64,000 bases of DNA, from contig NZ_JAMBON010000015.1 of the NCBI RefSeq assembly GCF_023715655.1, positions 1 through 64,000 of the forward strand. The letters run 5' to 3'. The position numbers and the translations under genes are program-made. Positions 54,732-63,030 of the stretch are shown here, in pieces; position 1 is the first letter of the stretch; every line of letters starts with the position of its first letter. The notes beneath the pieces were generated by a model that was given only the letters and a program-made list of their open reading frames with translations, was not told where the DNA came from and made no database searches. This stretch comes from Oceanobacillus luteolus (GTDB lineage: Bacteria; Bacillota; Bacilli; Bacillales; Amphibacillaceae).

Positions 54732-55505
54732 TTAACCAAACTTCCCAGAGATATAATCTTCTGTTTCTTTTTGTTTCGGATTCGTAAATATATTATTCGT
54801 TTCATCTGCTTCAATAACGACACCATCTAAGAAGAAGGCTGTTTTGTCCGATACACGTGCTGCTTGCTCCATGTTATGCGTGACAATTACTACCGTATAA
54901 TTTTTCTTCAACTCGGTAATTAACTCTTCCACTTTAAATGTTGCCACCGGATCCAATGCAGATGTCGGCTCGTCCATTAAAATAATCTCAGGCTTTACTG
55001 CCATTACGCGCGCAATACAAAGTCGTTGCTGCTGTCCACCAGATAGACCTAATGCACTTTCGTTCAGTCTATCCTTTACTTCGTCCCATAGAGCTGCTTG
55101 TCGTAGACTATCTTCAACAATTTCCATTAATTGTTGTTTGTTTTTTAGTCCATTCGCTTTAGGACCATAAGCTACATTATCAAAAATACTTATTGGAAAT
55201 GGATTTGGTTTTTGGAAAACCGTACCCACTGCTTTTCGTAATTGAACGACATCAACGTTAGGGTCATATATATCTTGACCGTCGATGCGTACGCTCCCTT
55301 TCACACTTGTATAGGGAATTAAATCATTCATTCTATTTAAAACACGTAAAAATGTAGTTTTTCCACAACCAGACGGGCCGATGAATGCAAAAACCTCATT
55401 TTCTCTTATGTCCATTGTAATATTATGCAAAGCCTGTTTTTGACCATAGAAAAAGTCCAAGCCTTCCACCGCAATTTTTACATCTTGTTCTTTTGGAGCA
55501 ATCAT
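54732..55505 (-). CDS. pstB: Phosphate ABC transporter ATP-binding protein PstB (first copy)
   Basis: 257 residues with Walker [42 protein letters not shown], Walker [14 protein letters not shown] and VTHNMEQ. It couples ATP hydrolysis to phosphate import through PstCA. AGGAGGGAG lies before ATG 55505. It is very similar in layout to the following pstB and is separated from it by 210 bases containing a hairpin. Confidence 0.95.
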   Translation of the reverse strand: MIAPKEQDVKIAVEGLDFFYGQKQALHNITMDIRENEVFAFIGPSGCGKTTFLRVLNRMNDLIPYTSVKGSVRIDGQDIYDPNVDVVQLRKAVGTVFQKPNPFPISIFDNVAYGPKANGLKNKQQLMEIVEDSLRQAALWDEVKDRLNESALGLSGGQQQRLCIARVMAVKPEIILMDEPTSALDPVATFKVEELITELKKNYTVVIVTHNMEQAARVSDKTAFFLDGVVIEADETNNIFTNPKQKETEDYISGKFG

Positions 55506-55531
55506 CCGTTTCTCCCTCCTATGCAAAACCA

Positions 55532-56401
55532 TTAAGCAGAAAATCGTTTTACTAATAATTTAAATAACGCTGCAGCAGCAAAGTTGATAATTAAGATAAG
55601 TACAATTAAAACTGCTCCCGTACCAAATGCCATTTGTACGTTTCCTGTTTCCATTGCTACCAAGTATAAATGTAATGCAAGTGTTCTAGCACCATCAAAT
55701 ACAGATGCAGCCATCAGCAAGCTTCCTCCGATTGTTAAAAGGAAAGCTGCCGTTTCTCCGATAACACGTCCGATTGCTAAGATGACACTCGTTGTAATAC
55801 CTGGCAATGCTAGTGGTAACACTACTTTCTTAATCGTGTACCATCTCGTTGTACCAAGTGCCAAACTTCCTTCTTTTAAGTTGCTTGGCACACTTCGCAA
55901 CGCTTCTTCCGAGGCACGAATGATAATAGGTAATATCATGACAACCCCTGTTAGAGCACCTGATAAAATGGACCAGCCTCCAGTATAATCTCCAAGGGCA
56001 ATAACAAAGAATAAGAATCCGAACATCCCGTGGATAATCGATGGGATAGCTGCTAATAATTCCGTCGCAAATCGAAGTACGCTTTTAAAACGGCCATCAG
56101 GCATATATTCATTTAAATAAATAGAAGTTCCAACTCCAATGGGAGCTGCAATAAGGATAATGAGTCCAACTAAATATACTGTTCCTACTATAGCTGGAAA
56201 AATACCACCTTCTGTCCCCATTTTACGGGGCTCTTCCAGCAGGAATTCCATACTGATCACTGATAGTCCTTGAGCCATAACATAAAAGACAATAGCTAAG
56301 AGAATGAGGACTGTTAATGCGGCAGCTAGACTCAACATCGTAAAGGCAAACATTTGCTCACGCTTCACTCTAACTAAATGATTTGGTTTAAATTCAACCA
56401 T
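55532..56401 (-). CDS. pstA: Phosphate ABC transporter permease PstA
   Basis: 289 residues, six helices; the coupling motif is [31 protein letters not shown] (about 165-195), and [14 protein letters not shown]-like sequence near 88 is characteristic of PstA. It forms the membrane channel with PstC. GGGGGAC precedes ATG 56401, three bases after pstC ends. Confidence 0.95.
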   Translation of the reverse strand: MVEFKPNHLVRVKREQMFAFTMLSLAAALTVLILLAIVFYVMAQGLSVISMEFLLEEPRKMGTEGGIFPAIVGTVYLVGLIILIAAPIGVGTSIYLNEYMPDGRFKSVLRFATELLAAIPSIIHGMFGFLFFVIALGDYTGGWSILSGALTGVVMILPIIIRASEEALRSVPSNLKEGSLALGTTRWYTIKKVVLPLALPGITTSVILAIGRVIGETAAFLLTIGGSLLMAASVFDGARTLALHLYLVAMETGNVQMAFGTGAVLIVLILIINFAAAALFKLLVKRFSA

Positions 56402-56404
56402 GGT

Positions 56405-57325
56405 TTAAGTCCCCCTTCTCCGTAGTAGTAAAGTTATAGAATTGATGATGATGATAAATAGAAACAGAATAATACCTGTCGCAAATAAAGCTTGACGATG
56501 TTCAGGACCTGCATACCCCATCTCTAGAGCAATATTTCCGGTCAATGTCCGTACAGGTGCAAAAACGGCTTCCCAACCTGGAATCGGAAGTTGTACACTG
56601 TTTCCAATTACCATGATAATAGCCATCGTTTCACCGATAGCTCGTCCGACACCAAGAATCACTGCAGCGAGGATACCTGATTTAGCTGCAGGCACAACCA
56701 CCTTAAAGAGGGTCTGCCATTTCGTAGATCCCATCGCTAGTGAAGCTTCTTTATATTCCTTTGGTACTGCTCGAATGGAATCTGCTGATATGGAAATGAT
56801 TGTAGGTAAAATCATAATTGCCAAAATAAGTACACCAGCCAAAATGGAATATCCAGTTTGATATCCTGCTGGTAAATAATCAGCTAAAGGTCCACGCGCT
56901 AATCGACGTATAACATCAATAATTACAACCATACCAAAAAGTCCAATAACAACAGATGGAATTCCTTCTAATAATAGAATTGCCGGCTTAACTATTTTAG
57001 TAACTCGAGGGGGAGCTATTTCCACCAAATAAACGGCAACAGCTATCCCAATTGGCGCTCCAACCAGAATAGCAAAGATAGTAACTATTACTGATCCAAC
57101 AATCATAGGAAAGATTCCATATACTTGTTCAGTCGGGTTCCATGTTGTCCCAAAAATGAAATCAGTTATCCCGTAACCGATCATAAAAGGAAGTCCTTCA
57201 TTAAAAACAAAGAACGTAATGAGACCCAAAGATATAATAGAAGATAATGCCATGATAAATAATATTACTTTAACTATAGCTTCCTCTATATTGTTTTTGT
57301 TATTTCTCTCCTTTTGAAACTTCAA
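56405..57325 (-). CDS. pstC: Phosphate ABC transporter permease PstC
   Basis: 306 residues, six helices; FIFGTTWNP near 51 and DSIRAVPKEYKEASLAMGSTKWQTLFKVVVP (about 182-212) are PstC landmarks. The start codon is TTG 57325, with GGAGTGAT at suitable spacing. It is separated from pstS by 269 bases that include a terminator-like hairpin. Confidence 0.94.
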   Translation of the reverse strand: MKFQKERNNKNNIEEAIVKVILFIMALSSIISLGLITFFVFNEGLPFMIGYGITDFIFGTTWNPTEQVYGIFPMIVGSVIVTIFAILVGAPIGIAVAVYLVEIAPPRVTKIVKPAILLLEGIPSVVIGLFGMVVIIDVIRRLARGPLADYLPAGYQTGYSILAGVLILAIMILPTIISISADSIRAVPKEYKEASLAMGSTKWQTLFKVVVPAAKSGILAAVILGVGRAIGETMAIIMVIGNSVQLPIPGWEAVFAPVRTLTGNIALEMGYAGPEHRQALFATGIILFLFIIIINSITLLLRRRGT

Positions 57326-57544
57326 TTTATATCACTCCATGACAGATCGTAAATTTATATCGCATTGATAACACGTACCAATACATTTTTAAGGGGATGT
57401 ATCAATTGAACATTAATCATAATGTTATCCACAGTGTTGACAATTCTTATAATTTAAAGCTTTTCTCCAAGTCTCGCTAGCATATATATTGGCTACTTTT
57501 TATTATATGCACTTGATTTATCAACTTATGTGGAAACAGGTAAA

Positions 57545-57571
57545 GAACAGGGCAGTTTATCTACCCTGTTC
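57545..57571 (-). terminator. Attenuating hairpin between pstS and pstC
   Basis: GAACAGGG/CCCTGTTC, 11-nt loop; the minus strand continues TTTACC, a weak T-run. Likely limits read-through so that PstS is made in excess. Confidence 0.7.
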
Positions 57572-57594
57572 TATATGAAGCATTAATTCACAAA

Positions 57595-58488
57595 TTAGTT
57601 AACAGAAATAAATCCGTTATCCTCCACAACTGACTGTCCTTCTTCGCTAAGTACAAAGTCAAGGAAAGCTTGTGCTAATTCGCTTAATTCTTCATCTTCA
57701 TTCGTTACATAGTTGAATGGTCTTGACACTTTATAGTCACCAGACTTGATGTTCTCATCAGTTGGCTCAACTCCGTCAACCGCAAGTCCTTTAACAGAAT
57801 CTGACATAGAACCAGTTGAAGCATATCCAATTGCATTTGGATCACTTGCTACAGCTTCTAGTACACCACCAGTAGAGTTGTGGATAAGAGCAGATTCTAC
57901 TAGAGTATCCTCACCATCTAATACGATATCAGTGAATGCACCTCTTGTACCTGAACCTTCTTCACGGCTGACTACAACGATGTCTTGGTCATCTCCACCA
58001 ACTTCAGACCAGTTAGTGACTTCACCAGAGAAGATTTTAGAAACATCTTCTAATGCAATATCTGCTACTGGATTGTCTGGGTGAGCAATAATTGCAATAC
58101 CATCAATTGCAATTACTACAGCTTCAATTCCAGTTTCTTCTTCTTTAATTTCACGAGATACAGCTCCAAAGTCTGCTGCATTTGATTGAGCAGCCGTAAC
58201 ACCAGCACCTGAACCTCCACCAGAAACTTCTAAACGAGTATCAGGATGGATATCCATGAAAGCAGCTGCCAACTCTTCAGAAAGTGGTTGAACAGAAGTA
58301 GAACCAGCCATTGTAATTGTACCTTCTAAGCTAGTACCTTCGCCTTCAGCTGAATCGCCACTGCTTGAATCTGTATTTTCAGTTTCTGCGTTATCAGTTC
58401 CCTCGTCTTCTGCGTCACTACCACCACAAGCTGCGAGTAGAACCATGAATAACGCTGCCATCAACAACAATAAGTATTTTTTGTTCAT
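57595..58488 (-). CDS. pstS: Phosphate-binding lipoprotein PstS
   Basis: 297 residues. Lipoprotein signal MAALFMVLLAACGG (cysteine near 21), an acidic S/T-rich linker, then the phosphate-binding fold: ITMAGSTSVQPLSE (about 63-76), SGGGSGAGV, VVSREEGSGTRGAF (about 173-186). GGGGAG precedes ATG 58488. It is the first gene of pstSCABB, with PhoP boxes about 80-110 bases upstream. Confidence 0.95.
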   Translation of the reverse strand: MNKKYLLLLMAALFMVLLAACGGSDAEDEGTDNAETENTDSSSGDSAEGEGTSLEGTITMAGSTSVQPLSEELAAAFMDIHPDTRLEVSGGGSGAGVTAAQSNAADFGAVSREIKEEETGIEAVVIAIDGIAIIAHPDNPVADIALEDVSKIFSGEVTNWSEVGGDDQDIVVVSREEGSGTRGAFTDIVLDGEDTLVESALIHNSTGGVLEAVASDPNAIGYASTGSMSDSVKGLAVDGVEPTDENIKSGDYKVSRPFNYVTNEDEELSELAQAFLDFVLSEEGQSVVEDNGFISVN

Positions 58489-58564
58489 TTGTACTGCTCC
58501 CCTCAATGATTATGCTTATTTTTTTCCTTACAAGAATTACTATACAGGATAAAAATAAATTTGT

Positions 58565-58602
58565 TGTTAAGCCAATGTAAATTTTTGTCGAATTCATGTA
58601 AT
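58565..58602 (-). promoter_or_regulatory. PhoP box of the pst operon
   Basis: On the minus strand four hexamers ending in ACA: ATTACA, TCGACA, TTTACA and TTAACA. The steps are 11, 10 and 11 bases (the plus-strand TGT triplets start at 58565, 58576, 58586 and 58597). This is the PhoP-binding pattern of B. subtilis Pho promoters, upstream of pstS. TATAGT about 20 bases downstream is a candidate -10 box. Confidence 0.8.
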
Positions 58603-58747
58603 GAAATCTTTACAATTGGCTTCTTAATTTTAAATTCTCCTGAACCTGGAATAATATACTACTTTTATTTAACGGATTGTCAGAAAATGAGATATCCTCA
58701 TCGTGATTTAATTCTGCATAGCCATGGCTTGAGTACATGAAAAAAAT

Positions 58748-58795
58748 AAGAGGCAATTAACAATGGTGTTCCCCACCGTTAATTGCCTCTTGATT
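58748..58795 (-). terminator. Terminator of glpQ and the ugp operon
   Basis: AAGAGGCAATTAAC pairs perfectly with GTTAATTGCCTCTT, with GGTG/CACC pairing within the loop; the minus strand continues into ATTTTTT. Confidence 0.9.
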
Positions 58796-58804
58796 GGAAT
58801 TTTA

Positions 58805-59566
58805 TTAAATATATAACGTGCGTTCACTCCTAAAAAAAAGAGCTTTTTCTGGATAGTCTGTGATAATGGCATTTACTTGTAGATCCAACAATTGTTTAAT
58901 CTCATCGGTACTATTCGCTGTCCAGACACGGAGACGTTTTAATGTTTCTTTATATTGATATGGAGATGCCAAGATAATGTCCTTTGCAACATGCAATGCT
59001 TCCAGACCGAATATTTCCACGTATTCATTTGGATGTGGTATCGGCTGATGGATAAGCCAAGCTATTTCCACAAATGGATCAAGCACTTTAAGTTTTAAAA
59101 TGCTAGGCAGATGAAAAGAGGAATATATAATATTTCTGCCTTCTCCATATAGGTTAACGAGCTCAAGCACTTTTTCTTCGATTCCTTCATAACGAAAATG
59201 GTTTGTTTTCAGTTCAATATTCAATTCAATATGTGGATGATCTTGCAAAAGCTCTAATACTTCTTGGAGTGTCGGTACCGCTTCGATTTCCCACTCTGGT
59301 TTGTACTTCGGAAATTTAGTGAAGTTAGCACCAGCACTGTATTGTTTAATTTCTCCTAAGGTCCAATCCTTAATAAATCCCGTTCCATTAGTTGTCCGGT
59401 CTAACATCTCATCATGAATGACAACAACTTCCCCATCCTTAGTCAATTGAACATCCAGCTCCAACCCGTCAACCCCCTGAAGAATTGCTTGTTCAAAAGA
59501 CAGTAATGTATTTTCCGGATACTCCCCCATTGCTCCTCGGTGACCATAAACTTTTGTTGGATGCAT
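58805..59566 (-). CDS. Glycerophosphodiester phosphodiesterase (UgpQ/GlpQ type)
   Basis: 253 residues, no signal peptide, so cytoplasmic like UgpQ. The GDPD motif is YGHRGAMGEYPENTLLSFEQA (about 7-27; catalytic His and Arg), with GLELDVQLTKDGEVVVIHDEMLDRTTNG (about 37-64; Glu, Asp, His). It hydrolyses glycerophosphodiesters to glycerol-3-phosphate. AAAGGAGCG precedes ATG 59566. It follows ugpB after a gap filled by a family 2 repeat, at the end of the glycerol-3-phosphate transport cluster. Confidence 0.92.
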   Translation of the reverse strand: MHPTKVYGHRGAMGEYPENTLLSFEQAILQGVDGLELDVQLTKDGEVVVIHDEMLDRTTNGTGFIKDWTLGEIKQYSAGANFTKFPKYKPEWEIEAVPTLQEVLELLQDHPHIELNIELKTNHFRYEGIEEKVLELVNLYGEGRNIIYSSFHLPSILKLKVLDPFVEIAWLIHQPIPHPNEYVEIFGLEALHVAKDIILASPYQYKETLKRLRVWTANSTDEIKQLLDLQVNAIITDYPEKALFFRSERTLYI

Positions 59567-59644
59567 ATCAGTCGCTCCTTTATTTTGTATTATGGAATAA
59601 AGATAAAAGAGAGAACAAAAACCTTAGATTTTTATTCTCTCTCT

Positions 59645-59828
59645 GTTATTAGAGTTCGGCCGCGGTCGTTTTCGCTTTTGATTCGGCTAGCTTCTGAGGG
59701 CAGGGACTGCTCAAACTTCGTCCGCTTCCAGTCGATAAGTCAACATCAGCTCCCGTTGGTCGCTGTGTTTCCTTTATCTCCTTGCACCGTACTCCAGTTT
59801 GAACGTCCCTAAACGCCCTCTTCAGCTT
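59645..59828 (-). repeat. Structured intergenic repeat, family 2, copy 2 (no cassette)
   Basis: Reverse orientation relative to 48417-48640, sharing GTTTAGGGACG, ATAAAGGAAACACAGCGAC, TGACTTATCGAC and AGAAGCTAGCCG. The pair TCAAACT (59711-59717) and AGTTTGA (59796-59802) replaces CCGAACT/AGTTCGG of copy 1. It lies between ugpB and glpQ in the operon direction. Confidence 0.8.
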
Positions 59829-59831
59829 TTG

Positions 59832-61223
59832 TTATTCCCCTCTTGCTGCGTTGGCTTGTTCGATGGCTGCGTTTAGTTGTTCTACCATGGCATTGTATGT
59901 TTCGTCTAGGTCGCCGCCATTGTAGATTGTTTCAAGTGCAGTTTCTACGATTCTTCTTTCTTCTGGAATCATGTCCATTACCGCACCTTGTGTTGCGTAG
60001 GACGAGTTCGTTTCTTGCAATTGTTGAACCGTCACTTGTAATTGAGGCATTTCTTCATAAGCTTCTTGAACAACTTGCTCATCATAAGCTGCTGGATTAA
60101 TGGCAAAGTATCCTGTGTTTACATGCCATTCTGCTTGGATCTCAGGTTGTTGTACGAATTTCATGAAGTCCCAAGCTGCATCTTTTTCTGCCTGCTCTTT
60201 TCCATCTACCATCCATAGACTAGCTCCACCAATAACTACTCCTTCTCTATCCACGTTCTCTGGGTGTGGAAGGAATGCTACGCCTACTTCGAATGGTGCG
60301 TTATCAATCACATCACGGGAGCTTGCTGAAGACTGAAGGAACATCGCCACATCACCAGCTAAGAATCCAGAAACCATGTTATCACCGTTTGTTCCATAAT
60401 TAGCGAATGTGCCATCATTCACCATATTTTCTACCCATTGGAAGATACTTTTACCTTGCTCTTCTGTAAAGCCGATTTCTGTTGGAGTATCTGTACGTCC
60501 GTTATCGTTGTTCATTAGAAGTGCACCTTGGTTTGCAAGTAATTGTTCGAATAACCAACCATATGCTTGTAGTGCAAATCCTCTCATGTCAGGATTAGCT
60601 TCCATGATTTTCTTGCTCACTTCTTCAATTTCTTCAAAAGTAGCTGGTGGTGTTTCCGGGTCTAAACCAGCTGCCTCAAATGCATCTTTGTTATAGTACA
60701 TGACAGGTGTGGAAGAGTTGAACGGCATGGAATAGAATTTATCATCGATCGTATAGTAGTTTACAATATTTTCTTCTAAGTAACTCATATCATAGTTTTC
60801 CGCATCCACATAGTTTTGGATCGGTTCAATCTGACCACTGTTGATCATCGACATCGTACCAATTTCAAACACTTGAATCATCGTCGGTGCACTATCTGTT
60901 CCTGCCACACTATGGAACTTCGTTAGTGCTTCGTCATAAGTACCTTGGTACTCCGCATTTACTTGAACTTTATCTTGGGACTCATTGTAGGCATCTACAA
61001 TTGCATTAATCGCTTCTTGACCAGCTCCACCCATCGAGTGCCAGAATGTAACGATTTGTTTCTCATCGCTTTCCGCTTCTGAACCGGCATCAGTATTTGA
61101 TCCGCTAGTTGAGGACGCATCAGAAGATGTATCATCCGACTCTTCTGCTTCCCCTTCCGAACCGCAAGCTGCTGTGATGAGTAATGCAAATACCATGAAC
61201 AAAACCGCTAAAAACTTTTTCAT
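59832..61223 (-). CDS. ugpB: Glycerol-3-phosphate ABC transporter binding lipoprotein (UgpB)
   Basis: 463 residues. Lipoprotein signal (FALLITAACG, cysteine near 20), S/D/E-rich linker, then the UgpB pattern VTFWHSMGGAGQEAINAIVDAYN (about 58-80), SMPFNSSTPVMYYNKDAFE and GGASLWMVDGKEQAEKDAAWDFMKF. The aromatic and W-H-S motif near the start fits glycerol-3-phosphate or glycerophosphodiester binding. ATG 61223 (MKKFLAV) is used. Last transporter gene of ugpC-A-E-B. Confidence 0.88.
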   Translation of the reverse strand: MKKFLAVLFMVFALLITAACGSEGEAEESDDTSSDASSTSGSNTDAGSEAESDEKQIVTFWHSMGGAGQEAINAIVDAYNESQDKVQVNAEYQGTYDEALTKFHSVAGTDSAPTMIQVFEIGTMSMINSGQIEPIQNYVDAENYDMSYLEENIVNYYTIDDKFYSMPFNSSTPVMYYNKDAFEAAGLDPETPPATFEEIEEVSKKIMEANPDMRGFALQAYGWLFEQLLANQGALLMNNDNGRTDTPTEIGFTEEQGKSIFQWVENMVNDGTFANYGTNGDNMVSGFLAGDVAMFLQSSASSRDVIDNAPFEVGVAFLPHPENVDREGVVIGGASLWMVDGKEQAEKDAAWDFMKFVQQPEIQAEWHVNTGYFAINPAAYDEQVVQEAYEEMPQLQVTVQQLQETNSSYATQGAVMDMIPEERRIVETALETIYNGGDLDETYNAMVEQLNAAIEQANAARGE

Positions 61224-61276
61224 AAAGACGTACACTCCTTAAACTAGTTTTAATTTATTTTGTTGAATTAGATAAC

Positions 61277-62092
61277 TTATTTCAGTGCACCTTCCGTCAA
61301 GCCTTTCTGCAACTGCTTTTGACCAAGGAATAGAAGGATGAGGGTAGGTATGATGACGATAATCGCTCCTGCCATAATCACCCCCCAATCATTCAATTGT
61401 TCCTGTGTCTGCAATTGCTTCAAGCCGATTTGCACCGTTCGGACACTGTCATTTGTTGTTGCAAGCAATGGCCAAAGATACATATTCCATGAGGTGAGAA
61501 ATCCATAAGCTCCTAGAGTCACAAGACTTGTTCTGGCAACTGGAAGAACGACCGTCAAGTAAAACTTAAAATCTCCCATTCCCGTAATTAAACTTGCTTC
61601 CCTTAATTCTTTCGGAATCTGCTTGAAGTTCTGTCTCAATAGGAATGTACCGAAAGCCATCGCAAAGAATGGAACGGACAATCCTGGATATGTATCAATC
61701 CACCCAAGATCTCTGATCGTGTGGAAGTTTGGAATGACAGACGCTTCAAACGGAACCATCATCGTTGCAATGAATAGATAAAACAGCATATCTCTACCTT
61801 TAAACTCCAGGAAAACAAATGCATAAGCGGCAAGACTCGATAAAATCAACTGGCCCAGCATAATCACAATGGAAATCAGAAAACTATTAAACAAGTATTG
61901 TAATAAAGGAAACTGGTTAAATGCTTTTACATAGTTATCGAAAGTCAGCACACTCGGCATACTTCCAGTCATAATATCTTTGTTGGACATGAAGCTCATG
62001 ACGAACGCCATGACAGTTGGCGCAAAGACGATTGCTGCTGTAATGATTAATAAAGTATAAAAAACGATTTTCTTCCCTATAGGCAGGCTCAT
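61277..62092 (-). CDS. ugpE: Glycerol-3-phosphate ABC transporter permease (UgpE)
   Basis: 271 residues, six helices, with the EAA coupling loop IPKELREASLITGMGDFKFYLTVVLPVAR (about 164-192). The N-terminus SLPIGKKIVFYTLLI is typical of carbohydrate-type (MalG-like) permeases. It overlaps ugpA by 4 bases. Forms the channel with UgpA. Confidence 0.9.
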   Translation of the reverse strand: MSLPIGKKIVFYTLLIITAAIVFAPTVMAFVMSFMSNKDIMTGSMPSVLTFDNYVKAFNQFPLLQYLFNSFLISIVIMLGQLILSSLAAYAFVFLEFKGRDMLFYLFIATMMVPFEASVIPNFHTIRDLGWIDTYPGLSVPFFAMAFGTFLLRQNFKQIPKELREASLITGMGDFKFYLTVVLPVARTSLVTLGAYGFLTSWNMYLWPLLATTNDSVRTVQIGLKQLQTQEQLNDWGVIMAGAIIVIIPTLILLFLGQKQLQKGLTEGALK

Positions 62093-63030
62093 TGGTAATG
62101 GACCTTCCTTTCCCCAAGTTTAAATTGAATGATGGTCATAATCAGGATGATGATAAATAACACCACCGCTTGGGCACTGGCTGAACCAAACTGATAGTTC
62201 ACAAACGCTTCCCGATAGATGGAATAAACAATCAAATTCGTCGTATTTTGCGGACCGCCTTGAGTGAGGATATCAATCTGGCCGAATGTCTGGAACGCAT
62301 TGATGATTGTCACCGTCACAACAAAAAACAAGGTCGGAGAAAGCATTGGGATCGTTATATTTTTTAATTTGTAAAAATATCCCGCTCCATCAATATCCGC
62401 GCTTTCATATAAATAACCATCAATGGATTGCAGACCTCCGAGTAATATGAGAAAAGTAAATCCAAGATTCATCCAAATTGTTGTAATCGCAACGGCAATC
62501 AGTGCCCACGTCGGATCCGTCAGCCAGCCGATTCGTTCAAATCCAAGCCCCGTGACAATCATATTTAAAAAGCCAATCGAAGGGTGGAATAAATACAGCC
62601 AAAATACACTTGCTGCAGCTACAGAGATTCCCATCGTGGATGAATAAATCGTCCGGAATATCCCAATTCCCCTCAGCTTTTCATTTGCAAGTAACGCTAA
62701 AAACAAACTGATGATGATCGTAAGTGGTACGGTATAAAGTACAAAAAGAAATGTCGATTTCATACTCTGCATAAATATTGGTGAGTTGAACATCCGGGCA
62801 AAATTTTCCCAACCGACAAATACAGTCGTTTCTCCAGCTGCATTCGTTAAGAAAAAGCTTAAATATATCGTACGAACGAGTGGATAAAAGAGAAATACCG
62901 TAAATAAAATGATCGACGGAAGTAAAAACAGCATACCTTTCGCCCAAGATTTGATGCGCTCTTTTCTTTTGTAATGCTCAAAATCAAGTTTCGATTCTAT
63001 TGGTTCTGCTATCGTGTTTGGCATACTCAT
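62089..63030 (-). CDS. ugpA: Glycerol-3-phosphate ABC transporter permease (UgpA)
   Basis: 313 residues, six helices plus a hydrophilic N-terminal segment; the MalF-like coupling loop is YLYESADIDGAGYFYKLKNITIPMLSPT (about 206-233). It overlaps ugpC by 4 bases and ugpE by 4 bases, so the three are translationally coupled. Family and order fit Ugp; glpQ next door supports the substrate. Confidence 0.9.
   Translation of the reverse strand: MSMPNTIAEPIESKLDFEHYKRKERIKSWAKGMLFLLPSIILFTVFLFYPLVRTIYLSFFLTNAAGETTVFVGWENFARMFNSPIFMQSMKSTFLFVLYTVPLTIIISLFLALLANEKLRGIGIFRTIYSSTMGISVAAASVFWLYLFHPSIGFLNMIVTGLGFERIGWLTDPTWALIAVAITTIWMNLGFTFLILLGGLQSIDGYLYESADIDGAGYFYKLKNITIPMLSPTLFFVVTVTIINAFQTFGQIDILTQGGPQNTTNLIVYSIYREAFVNYQFGSASAQAVVLFIIILIMTIIQFKLGERKVHYQ

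Noticed and set aside
53691-55505. The two pstB genes as a recent duplication artefact or frameshifted single gene
   Set aside because: Both have complete, distinct ABC motifs, their own starts and different N-termini; paired pstB genes are normal in Bacillus.
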